Origin: Bianquea renquensis
Lineage (GTDB): Bacteria; Bacillota; Clostridia; Lachnospirales; Bianqueaceae
DNA length: 64,000 nt
Direction: 5' to 3'
NCBI RefSeq assembly: GCF_014384895.1
Contig: NZ_JACRSQ010000003.1
Location: 62,001-126,000 of the forward strand
The notes under the pieces were generated by a model. That model did not search any database. It had not been told where the DNA came from and saw only the letters and a list, made by a program, of their open reading frames with translations. Positions 56,307 through 64,000 of the stretch are shown here, piece by piece (within the stretch, counting starts at the first letter, position 1; every line of letters begins with the position of its first letter). Made by a program: the position numbers and the translations under genes.

Positions 56307-57785
56307 TTATACAATCTTGATCTCTACCCAGTCCAGCGTACCGGCAAACCCCTGGATTTCCACTACATTCCGCCCCTTGTGCAGCGCTTGTGCCGGAATC
56401 ATCCAGGTGCGCACCGGGCTGGCCGGAAGCGGCCTGGATAGCAGGATATCCTTGACTTCCTGGCAGACCGTGCCATTGACCCATACGGTTTCCTCCCCTG
56501 TGTCCTGCTCCTGTGCCACTCCCAGCACCACATAGGCCTGTTGGGCTGCGGCCGGAGCTTCTCCGATGGGAACCGCAAAGGCTTTCACCGAATGGGGGGT
56601 GACCGTCGCAGGCAGCAGATACCCAGCCGGCTCTCCCACCGCCCATGTGTCTGAATAGGTCACCACATGGCGGCGCGGTTTTCCGCGCAGGGTGTCCAGC
56701 TCGCCCACCTCCCGCAGGAGCGTTGGATAATTTTCCAGATCGTCCATGCAGGTCACACAATCAAAGTAATTGTATAGATACAGATCGTCCGCTCCCCTTG
56801 AGAGAAGCGCCATAGCCGCACCGCGCACCGTCCCGAGGGAATTAGTCTGCACCTTTTTCGAGGCAGGGTAGGCGCGGAGAAGGAGCTCCAGCCCGGCTTC
56901 CAGCTTAACATCCGTCCCGCGTAGTAGCTGCTTCCAAATCTCCACCGGCATATCCGCTTCGCTTGTGGCCCAGAAAGGCGTGATGACCAGACGGCTAATC
57001 AAGCCTCTCCTCGCCCACTCCACGGCGTCAAGCCCCAAAGCTAACGAGGTAGCAGGCCGAGACGGAACCCTTGCGGACAATTCAATTTTATGTCCGCGTC
57101 TTGTCTCCCAGGTATCCAGAAGACGCCGAACGTCCGACGTAAACTCCGTCAACAGCACCGCGCCTTCCTCCTCAAATCCGGGACGGAAATGATATCCAAA
57201 CCGCATCCAGTCTAATTCGAGGCCGTCCACATCATACAATTCCATGATTTCTTCAATAAAAGCAAAATGCCGGTCCCGCACATCCTGTCTGCCGAAATCC
57301 AGCGCCCGGTCCGACCAGCCCACATCGTGATACATGCTGCGGCGTGCCTCGGGGTGCGTCCGCCAGAACTCACTGTGAAAGGGATGCCGCTCATCGTTGA
57401 CCTCATGTATGTCATTCATCCGCGTTGAAATCCATGGAGAGATGCCGACCTCCCGGGTTCTGGCAATCCAGTGCTGGAACACATTCTTTCCATTGCCACA
57501 CAGCTGGCAATAATTCTGCATCATATTATCAAAGCGCTGGCGGCTCTCCTCTGAAGGGAGCGCGGATAGAAACGGCTGGTCGGGGCCTCCCTCCGGATCA
57601 TATCCCTGCCAAATGGGTTCAAATACTCGGCTGTCATAGCTAGCCCGCATGGCATTGATGCTGAATACCAGCTGCGAAACCTGGGTCCCCGCGTATTGGT
57701 CGATAAAGCGATTGATTTCCTTCTCTGTCACATCCTCCGCCTTCCGGCTAACAAAAAAATGCGTGTTGTCAATATTTAAAATCAT
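56307..57785 (-). CDS. Putative glycoside hydrolase-like protein, unclassified
   Basis: The protein is 492 residues from ATG 57785 with GAAGGGTG upstream. The N-terminal two thirds look like a TIM barrel with sugar-hydrolase features: TREVGISPWISTRMND, then LYDVDGLELDWMRFGYHF, where the acidic pair in ELDW resembles GHL10-type enzymes. IELSARVPSRPATSLALGLD and LVITPFWATSEADMP follow on later strands. The C-terminal domain is a beta-sandwich (HKGRNVVEIQGFAGTLDWVEI), possibly sugar-binding. There is no signal peptide. I cannot place it in a numbered family. Confidence 0.65.
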   Translation of the reverse strand: MILNIDNTHFFVSRKAEDVTEKEINRFIDQYAGTQVSQLVFSINAMRASYDSRVFEPIWQGYDPEGGPDQPFLSALPSEESRQRFDNMMQNYCQLCGNGKNVFQHWIARTREVGISPWISTRMNDIHEVNDERHPFHSEFWRTHPEARRSMYHDVGWSDRALDFGRQDVRDRHFAFIEEIMELYDVDGLELDWMRFGYHFRPGFEEEGAVLLTEFTSDVRRLLDTWETRRGHKIELSARVPSRPATSLALGLDAVEWARRGLISRLVITPFWATSEADMPVEIWKQLLRGTDVKLEAGLELLLRAYPASKKVQTNSLGTVRGAAMALLSRGADDLYLYNYFDCVTCMDDLENYPTLLREVGELDTLRGKPRRHVVTYSDTWAVGEPAGYLLPATVTPHSVKAFAVPIGEAPAAAQQAYVVLGVAQEQDTGEETVWVNGTVCQEVKDILLSRPLPASPVRTWMIPAQALHKGRNVVEIQGFAGTLDWVEIKIV

Positions 57786-57834
57786 AGGTTCACACCCTTC
57801 ATCGTAGTTGAGACTTTGCCTCAAGATTTCCAGT

Positions 57835-57863
57835 ATCATACCACACTGGAACATAAAAATCAA
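57835..57863 (-). promoter_or_regulatory. Promoter of the putative glycosidase
   Basis: On the minus strand TTGATT (57863-57858), 17 bp, TATGAT (57840-57835). Boxes and spacing are identical to those of the ddl promoter. Confidence 0.65.
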
Positions 57864-57892
57864 CCCACTTGATTTGTATGGTCCCGGCAACA

Positions 57893-57952
57893 AAAAGCGA
57901 TAGAATGGCACAACCCCAGCTTTCCTGCTGAATCGTACACTCTACCGCTTTT
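57893..57952 (-). terminator. Terminator after the SDR gene
   Basis: On the minus strand AAAAGCGGTAGA pairs with TCTATCGCTTTT (one G-U pair), with an inner CAGC/GCTG stem, followed by TTG. The flanking A- and T-runs make it potentially bidirectional. Confidence 0.75.
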
Positions 57953-57960
57953 ATTCACAC

Positions 57961-58965
57961 TCAGATAATCGCGCGAAGTCCATCGAGACCACTGATGACC
58001 TGGTCGCACCAACCATCGAATTCTGGGTCCTCGATTTGGTTTTCGGGATGGGCTACCACATAGGAAACCGCTGCCGTAATTCCCTCCCTCATGGAAATAG
58101 TCGCCGTAAATCCTGGCACGAAATGTTTGAGCTTCGCATTATCAAAGACGATGGAATGCGCTTTATCGCCCAAAAGATTCCCCTTAAAGTCATAGAACTG
58201 GCTGCCGGCCAGCAGTGCGCTGGGCACATAGACAGGGCGGAAAGGCACCTCCAACGCCTGCGCAATACAGGAATAAATCTGATTCCACGACATACTCTCA
58301 TCCGATGTGATCTGAATCGCATGCCCTAACACGTGAGGGTTCGCCATGAGCCCCACAAACCCCTTGGCAAAGTCTGTGCTATGCGTCATGGTCCACAGAG
58401 AAGTTCCGTCTCCATGTACGATGACCGCCTTTCCATCCAGCATCCGCTTGAGAACCTGCCAACTTCCATTCTTTCCCTGCACTCCCACAGGGACAGATCG
58501 CTCACAGTAGGTATGGCTGGGCCGCACAACCGTCACTGGAAACCCTTCTTCCCGATATTTGTTCATCAGAAAGTCTTCACAGGCAATCTTATCTCGGGAG
58601 TACTGCCAATAAGGATTTGCCAGGGGCGTACTTTCATTGACAACGTAATCTGTCAATGGTTTCTGGTATGCGGATGCACTGCTGATAAAAATGTATTGCT
58701 TTGTCTTTCCTCGAAAAATCCTCCAGTCTCTCTCCACGTCCTCCCTCGTGTAGGCGATAAAATCCATCACCACGTCGAAGGACTCTCTCTCCACAAGAGC
58801 GGCTACTTCCCGCTCCTGCCGGATATCCGCTTGCCAAGACATAACACCTGCCGGAACCTCCCGGTTGCCGCGATTCAGGGCGATCACCTCCCAGCCCCGT
58901 CTCACCGCCAGCTCCGCAACCGCACTGCTGATCACGCCCGTTCCGCCGATACACAACGCTCTCAT
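57961..58965 (-). CDS. NAD-dependent epimerase/dehydratase (extended SDR)
   Basis: The enzyme is 334 residues from ATG 58965; GGAGGGG is correctly spaced only for this ATG, not for the GTG at 58971. The Rossmann loop CIGGTGVISSAVAELA binds NAD. FISSASAYQ and the catalytic YSRDK (YxxxK) follow, and VVRPSHTYC and HSTDFAKGFVGLM fit sugar-nucleotide epimerases. It may epimerise or reduce an NDP-sugar; a GalE role is possible given the distant galactokinase, but it is not a close GalE by motif. It is transcribed alone. Confidence 0.82.
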   Translation of the reverse strand: MRALCIGGTGVISSAVAELAVRRGWEVIALNRGNREVPAGVMSWQADIRQEREVAALVERESFDVVMDFIAYTREDVERDWRIFRGKTKQYIFISSASAYQKPLTDYVVNESTPLANPYWQYSRDKIACEDFLMNKYREEGFPVTVVRPSHTYCERSVPVGVQGKNGSWQVLKRMLDGKAVIVHGDGTSLWTMTHSTDFAKGFVGLMANPHVLGHAIQITSDESMSWNQIYSCIAQALEVPFRPVYVPSALLAGSQFYDFKGNLLGDKAHSIVFDNAKLKHFVPGFTATISMREGITAAVSYVVAHPENQIEDPEFDGWCDQVISGLDGLRAII

Positions 58966-58994
58966 TGTCACCCCTCCAGCTCAAAGATACATTT

Positions 58995-59023
58995 ATAGTA
59001 TCATACAAGCCTTTTTCTGTCAA
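58995..59023 (-). promoter_or_regulatory. SDR gene promoter
   Basis: On the minus strand TTGACA (59023-59018), 17 bp, TACTAT (59000-58995). Confidence 0.65.
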
Positions 59024-59096
59024 ACAGCGGCATTGTCGTTTCGTCCGGCTTAATAAGGGTGTATCGTTACTTGTGCTTTTTAGGGCGATGCCTTCC

Positions 59097-62000
59097 CTAT
59101 CCCACTTGCTTTTTTCTCTTGACCTTCAGCATACCCAGTACAATGCCGGATACGAACAACACTGTCATCCACAGTGCGATGTTACTGTTGTCGCCGGTCT
59201 GCGGACCTTCCGCTTCATCGTCCGGCTTCGCCATGGCGGGGATCTCCACAGACGCTCTTTCAAAGCCGCAGATTTCACATTTTTCATGCTTTTCGCCTGT
59301 TACGCCTATCTCAGCCTCTTTGGTGGTAACCCAGACAAATTCATGCTCTGCAACATCCGTCTTTTCTCCGCAGGCACATGCATGCCAGTGGTTTGTTTCA
59401 TCGGTTTCCCACGAATCGCCATAGAAATGGCCGGCTGCATCGACGTCGGCAATCGTCTTCGTCTGTGTCTCTGCCCAATCATCCGTGAAGGTGGCTGTAT
59501 AGGTGGTTTCGCCTTTTTCGGTGCAGTCGGGCGCTTTGGTCTGCTCACCGGTTACAGTCGCCTCTGCTGTTTCCACGTGGGCGGGATTGCCTTCACAGAT
59601 GCGGGTCGCCGTGCAGGTTTTGCCGTCCTCACTCCACGCATAGGTGGTAGAGGCCCAGGTATGGCTGACCGTGACCGTATAGGCCGTGGAGTTGCCCGCC
59701 TTATCCATGACGACAATGGTGCACTGCTCATCGTCACCGGCCATAAGGACATAATTGCCGTCCACAGCGGTCTGCACTTCGCCGTTGATCAAAACGGACC
59801 CCAAGTTGGTCTCAGAAACGGTAAAGATCTGACTCGGGCAATAGGTTTCGCCGTCCTCAATGCCTTCGATGACCGGCGCGGTCTCGTCTATAGTCATGCT
59901 GACGGCACTGCCCTTATCCACCGGGACCGCCGCATTTTTGCCCACGACCTCCAACAATTCAAGAGCGATGGAGGTCTCTTTTTCCGGTGCGTCATCTCTC
60001 ACTCTGAATTTAAGGGTGACAAAGCTGCCGTCGGCGGAGATTGTGCCGATCTCGTCCAGCGTGGCCAGCAGCTTATACGGCGCTGCCGTCAGATCCTCCT
60101 GCACGGTAAACTGACTTTCCGTGAAAATGTCGCCGAAGGTATAGCCCAAAAGCTCCAGAGCGTCGGGGTCATAATCGATTGCCGCCAGGATACCCCATAT
60201 GTCCACCGCCTGATCCAGGGAGAGCGTAACCTCGAATTTCCTGCCGCGGTTGAGGACTACCTCGTCCGGCGAAAGGATCATGGTCGCGTTGCCTGTGGGT
60301 TCCGTTGCCAGCGTCATCAGTGTGGGCGTCACTCTGGCAGAAAGGAAAATCGGGGCGGCAGCCAGCGTCCTCGGTTTGTTGATAGTTGCCGTCGTGGGAG
60401 CCGGTTCGGTATCCCCTGCAAGAGACAGGGACAACGTTCCCCAAATGCTGCCGCCGCTTCCGGAGTCATCCACAACATACGACCCGAAAGTAGACTGGGC
60501 GTCATTATAATTGGTACCGCCGGTAACCGCAACTGCAAAAGCATAGGTGCCGGCGCCATAGCCATAGCTGCTGAGATCAAACGTGCCGGTTGTATTCCTG
60601 CCGACTTCCCACGCATTATCAGCTTCCACTCGCTTCATAATATATGTGACCGTTCCGTCCCCTTTGATTCCACAACCGCTTACATCAACCGTTGCAATCC
60701 AGTTGGAAATGGTTGGCACCGGTCTGTTCAACTTCAGGGTAAGTTTATTAATGGCCACCGCTGCTTGATCCGAGGTCATCTCAAACGCAAGATATTTATC
60801 ATCCGTCGCCCGGCTCAGCTTTACCAGATAGCCGCCTGCATTGACCGGCGCATCCTCTGTCCATTCGGAGCCTGCCTTTTCCCAAAGATAGGTGACGGTA
60901 AAGTCCTCGGCGCTCAGGTCGCCGTCCGGCGCGTTGACGGTGAACTCGGCGGGGAAGCCCGGTTCCGATTCATCATAATCTTCCGACCGCGGCGTGATGG
61001 TGATCCAACTATCCTGAATTTCGATTTTTTGCTCCCAGTGTGCGTACAGGGTCTGGTTTCCCGTGCCGGTGAAAACGGTATCTGCCGTCACCTGCGTACC
61101 GCCGGTCTGTTGGGTAAACCAGCCCATAAAGCGGAGCGTGGAGTCTGTCAGCACAGGAAGATCGCCGTATGGCTCGCCGTATTTGATCTCCCTCGCCCCA
61201 GGCGCAGTGCCGGTAGACGTTGCAAAGGTGATGGTATAGGTGTTGGCGTTCCACTTGGCGTAAACCGTTGTGTCCTTTTCGGGCATACCGGCGCCGAAAT
61301 CAAAGGCCTTGGTACAGCCTTTATCCGCATACCAGCCGGCAAAGGTGTAGCCCTCGCGGGTCGGATCCGTTGGCTGCATGAGGGCAGAGCCCTCCAGATA
61401 CCTTTGCTCCCTGATCTCGCTTCCGCCGTTCGTGTCAAAGCGTAGGGTATAAGCGTTCTTGGTCCCGTCAACGCGGCACTCGACCGTGTAGATGACAGAA
61501 CTCTGCGACGGCGCCTGCGACGGCGAGATGGAAACGATGGTCGCGTTCTCGCCGCCATATTGCCGTACATAATCTGCCAGACCTTCATATGACGGCGCGG
61601 TGCCGGACTGGAACCGGACCGTTACCGGTGGCACATTGCTGCCGAGGCCGATGAACTCGTATGTCGCAGTCAGCGCAGTATCAATATAATTGGCCTCAAA
61701 TGTAATACCATCAAAGCCATACTTTTCCACAAATGCCATGTCTGCGGTCATGCTGAGCGGGATGCTGTCCGCATCCTCCGCCGCGCCCGGCTCCGTCAGG
61801 TTCAGGAAACGCGTATATTTGCGTTCCTCGTTGTTTACAGTACCGGTGGTCTGCAGATCAGACAGATCGAATTCTTCGCCGTATTTTGCTGTATAGGTGC
61901 GGTTTTCCGTCGTACCGTCGGCTTTCTGAACGCCTGTCACGGTGATCGAATAGGTCCTCGGCGTCACATTGAAAAAATAGGTCTTGTCGGTAGTCAGGCT

Positions 62001-64000
62001 CAGTCCCGTCGATTCCTCCTGGTAGCCGCCGATTTCTGCGTACTTGAGATTCGTTCCGTCTGCTGCGGTATAGCTGTCATAATCGATGAGTTCCAGAATT
62101 TCGTCTTGAGACGGCAGGTCGAACACATCTACTCTGCCATAGCGCTCGCTCCATACGGTCTGATAGCCGTCCGTCATGTTGCCCACCGCCACGCTGGCCG
62201 TGAATTTTTCACTGAACTCCGACTGGCTCATATTGGTCCAGACAACCGGGACGGTAATGTCGATGTCGTATTTGCTGAAGGTCAGCTTGTCGGCCTTCCA
62301 AACAATGCGCATATTGGCGGTCAGATACCGGGAGCCCTCCGGTACATCGACACGTATCACACCGTCATCGCTAATCTTAAAGCTTGAATTATCAAAGGTG
62401 ATGACAAAGTTCCCCCGATCGTACCTATGCTGTGATTTCTCGCCGGTGACCAGATTTATCCGCTTCATGGTCAGATAGCTATCGGACAGCGGCATAGTGA
62501 TGCCGTTTGCACTGTTGCTGTCCCAATCCTGCACATACAAGACATCGTCCTCATCCGGTTCCAGCGCAAAGTCGTAGACATTCTGCTGCACGCCCGCCGT
62601 CAGCAGCGGAAATTCATCGTCATAGAGCGTCGGCTCATATTTGATGAAATCTAAGAATATCTGCGCCTTGAACTTGACCGTGACATAGAGGCCAAAATCC
62701 ACATAGAGCGCACCGAGTATTTCTTCTGTTTCGTTCCAGGCGTCGGTATTGGCCGGCCTGAGCTTTTCAAAATAGTAGATGAAATATCCGTATAGCTTCA
62801 GGTAGGCGCCGAATTCCACATTGGCACCGATGCTGGCGATGCTGGTGCTGAGCAGGCCGAAGGCGATCTCCGCCTTGACGCCGGCTTTGAGGCCCAGCGT
62901 ACCCATCACATAAAACTGGAAGTTGAACTTTTCGTCGATCAGGTCGATCTCACTGGAGCCCGCCTTCTGGCTCTTAAGATGGAGCCAGAAGCTGTAGCGC
63001 TTGCCGACTTCATATCTGAGATCGGCTCCCAAGGCGATGTTGACATTGGCCCTGACGATAAAATTCAGATCCACTTTGATGGCGACGATGGACAGATAGT
63101 AGGTCGTGCTGAGCAGCGGCTGGTTATATAGCTCTACCCAGTCGCATTCCTGTTCCAGCATCTCCTTGTAGCGATCCATCAGCTGGTCCATGCCACTCTC
63201 GGCTTCCTCTTCCGTTTCCGCGTTGAATACCTCGTCAAAGGCGGTGCTGACATCCTCGGCGCCGAGGGCTTCCTCCAGCTGCTCAATGGAGTATTCCACG
63301 CCGTCTATCTCTACCTTAGGCAGCTGAGCCGCATATTCTTCAATCTCCTCCAGCACTTCCTTGACATTTTCTCCCTTGGCCTGCAACTTTTTCACCTTGG
63401 TACCAAGCGTATTGATCTTGCGGAGCAATTCCTGCCGTTCCGGGCTTGCATTTGCATCTCTGAGCGCCTGCCACTTTTTCTTAGACATGTCGTCTCCCTG
63501 AACGGTATACACCTTGGCGCTTACAGATACGCCGGTATAATCATATATATCGATCGAAACGTCAGCATACACATCCTTGAGGACTGGGATGAAAGCATAC
63601 CACTCCCACTTAGTATCTACGTGGACGTCAAAGTCGAGAGCCACCTCTTGCTCAAAACCAGCGCTGAGTTCGATCTTCAGCGATGCTACTTTGCCGGAGG
63701 GCATCCTCTTGTCTACAGAAAATACCACGGATACATTCAGCGCAACGCCGAAACCGTCCTCGAAATGTCGGTCATTGATGAAGGTTGCATTTACTGTAGG
63801 GGTCTCCATGGTAAGTTTCGCCCTTGTGCTTCCGGTTCCAGCTGCCGTGGCCGCAGCCGGTGCAGCCGACAGTTGGCTGATTTCCGCTCTGGTAATGCCG
63901 GCGTTAAGAAGCTTGATTTGCACCTCCTCTGTTTTCAGCGCGTCCTGCACCATGCGGTTCGCCGCTTCTTCGGCAAAACCGCTTTCAACCGCCTGCTGCT
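59097..64000 (-). CDS. Giant cell-wall-anchored surface protein, C-terminal 1,633 residues
   Basis: The frame is open to the window edge, so the N terminus and signal are missing. The visible part starts with a helical region and a large beta-rich region. Two InlB-like repeats follow (around 61,020-61,460: DTNGG, GYTFAGWY, TTVYAKWN, then FMGWF and LYAHWE). A cohesin-like domain lies at about 59,930-60,290 (RKFEVTLSLDQAVDIWGILA, YDPDALELLGYTFGD). A cysteine/histidine-rich repeat (CTATRICEGNPAHVETAEA, HWHACACGEK, HEKCEICGFERASVEIPA) precedes the end. The sorting signal is GPQTGDN, then a hydrophobic helix and KVKRKKQVG. A sortase would anchor it. It may bind host or glycan ligands or a dockerin partner. 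Confidence 0.85.
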   Translation of the reverse strand, partial: QQAVESGFAEEAANRMVQDALKTEEVQIKLLNAGITRAEISQLSAAPAAATAAGTGSTRAKLTMETPTVNATFINDRHFEDGFGVALNVSVVFSVDKRMPSGKVASLKIELSAGFEQEVALDFDVHVDTKWEWYAFIPVLKDVYADVSIDIYDYTGVSVSAKVYTVQGDDMSKKKWQALRDANASPERQELLRKINTLGTKVKKLQAKGENVKEVLEEIEEYAAQLPKVEIDGVEYSIEQLEEALGAEDVSTAFDEVFNAETEEEAESGMDQLMDRYKEMLEQECDWVELYNQPLLSTTYYLSIVAIKVDLNFIVRANVNIALGADLRYEVGKRYSFWLHLKSQKAGSSEIDLIDEKFNFQFYVMGTLGLKAGVKAEIAFGLLSTSIASIGANVEFGAYLKLYGYFIYYFEKLRPANTDAWNETEEILGALYVDFGLYVTVKFKAQIFLDFIKYEPTLYDDEFPLLTAGVQQNVYDFALEPDEDDVLYVQDWDSNSANGITMPLSDSYLTMKRINLVTGEKSQHRYDRGNFVITFDNSSFKISDDGVIRVDVPEGSRYLTANMRIVWKADKLTFSKYDIDITVPVVWTNMSQSEFSEKFTASVAVGNMTDGYQTVWSERYGRVDVFDLPSQDEILELIDYDSYTAADGTNLKYAEIGGYQEESTGLSLTTDKTYFFNVTPRTYSITVTGVQKADGTTENRTYTAKYGEEFDLSDLQTTGTVNNEERKYTRFLNLTEPGAAEDADSIPLSMTADMAFVEKYGFDGITFEANYIDTALTATYEFIGLGSNVPPVTVRFQSGTAPSYEGLADYVRQYGGENATIVSISPSQAPSQSSVIYTVECRVDGTKNAYTLRFDTNGGSEIREQRYLEGSALMQPTDPTREGYTFAGWYADKGCTKAFDFGAGMPEKDTTVYAKWNANTYTITFATSTGTAPGAREIKYGEPYGDLPVLTDSTLRFMGWFTQQTGGTQVTADTVFTGTGNQTLYAHWEQKIEIQDSWITITPRSEDYDESEPGFPAEFTVNAPDGDLSAEDFTVTYLWEKAGSEWTEDAPVNAGGYLVKLSRATDDKYLAFEMTSDQAAVAINKLTLKLNRPVPTISNWIATVDVSGCGIKGDGTVTYIMKRVEADNAWEVGRNTTGTFDLSSYGYGAGTYAFAVAVTGGTNYNDAQSTFGSYVVDDSGSGGSIWGTLSLSLAGDTEPAPTTATINKPRTLAAAPIFLSARVTPTLMTLATEPTGNATMILSPDEVVLNRGRKFEVTLSLDQAVDIWGILAAIDYDPDALELLGYTFGDIFTESQFTVQEDLTAAPYKLLATLDEIGTISADGSFVTLKFRVRDDAPEKETSIALELLEVVGKNAAVPVDKGSAVSMTIDETAPVIEGIEDGETYCPSQIFTVSETNLGSVLINGEVQTAVDGNYVLMAGDDEQCTIVVMDKAGNSTAYTVTVSHTWASTTYAWSEDGKTCTATRICEGNPAHVETAEATVTGEQTKAPDCTEKGETTYTATFTDDWAETQTKTIADVDAAGHFYGDSWETDETNHWHACACGEKTDVAEHEFVWVTTKEAEIGVTGEKHEKCEICGFERASVEIPAMAKPDDEAEGPQTGDNSNIALWMTVLFVSGIVLGMLKVKRKKQVG

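Noticed and set aside
56272..56760. 163-codon N-terminal extension of the phospholipase-D-type protein
   Set aside because: It lies entirely over the end of the putative glycosidase gene. The composition is Gly/Ser/Arg-rich shadow sequence, and GAGGGATGG marks ATG 56271.
58965..61445. 826-codon plus-strand open frame
   Set aside because: It runs antisense to the giant surface protein, whose domains and anchor are clear. The frame has no recognisable domains and is cysteine/arginine-rich in a way typical of antisense shadows.
1..64000. CRISPR array, tRNA, rRNA, insertion sequence or prophage
   Set aside because: No regularly spaced repeats, no cloverleaf or rRNA-like sequence, and no transposase, integrase or phage structural gene were found by reading.

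Overview
The window looks like a chromosome segment of a Gram-positive anaerobe of the Clostridia (Bacillota), probably a gut commensal from the Oscillospiraceae-like side. Reasons: LplABC-type sugar transporters, YesN-like and many small AraC regulators, a DUF1934-murI-ddl cell-wall operon, lipoprotein signal peptides, a cell-wall-anchored InlB-repeat protein, ECF transporters, strong AGGAGG ribosome sites and TTGACA-N17-TATAAT promoters. No rRNA, tRNA, CRISPR array or insertion sequence was seen. The taxonomic placement is inference.

Layout. 1-6.0 kb (+): the end of a sugar ABC operon (permease, lipoprotein, membrane AraC regulator, GH36 alpha-galactosidase). 6.0-12.2 kb (-): a Dpp/Opp-type peptide transporter with a cytidylate-kinase-like protein. 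12.3-13.7 kb (-): a nitrilase-superfamily amidase and a small partner behind an elaborate leader. 13.8-16.0 kb (-): an RloA/RloB (AbiL-like) defence pair beside a possible CD-NTase relic. 16.2-21.2 kb (-): eutA-eutB-eutC and a PucR-type regulator, without microcompartment genes. 21.4-23.9 kb (-): DUF1934, murI, ddl. 23.9-27.3 kb (-): an unknown membrane protein, a DUF4838 protein and a flavodoxin-like protein. 27.5-28.6 kb (+): two tandem Hsp20 genes.

28.6-36.6 kb is a second sugar locus: GH2 beta-mannosidase, ROK kinase and SIS isomerase in one operon, three AraC regulators and a URO-D-family protein. 36.6-39.0 kb is AT-rich accessory DNA: two GNAT acetyltransferases and a HExxH protein with an in-frame amber stop. 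39.0-46.1 kb (+) is a TetR-controlled operon of two ABC half-transporters and a complete ECF module. 46.2-49.9 kb holds divergent GH95 alpha-L-fucosidase and galactokinase.

50.0-56.3 kb (-) is the most interesting part: TelA, a solute-binding/vWA fusion, XpaC and a membrane-anchored binding-like protein, preceded by a phospholipase-D-type enzyme. This looks like a cell-surface stress system that uses binding-protein folds with no transporter. The right end has a putative glycosidase, an SDR-family protein and the C-terminal 1.6 thousand residues of a giant surface protein with a cohesin-like domain. Together the glycosidases (alpha-galactose, beta-mannose, alpha-fucose), galactokinase and sugar kinase/isomerase suggest foraging on host or plant glycans. 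The eut genes suggest use of ethanolamine from phospholipids.
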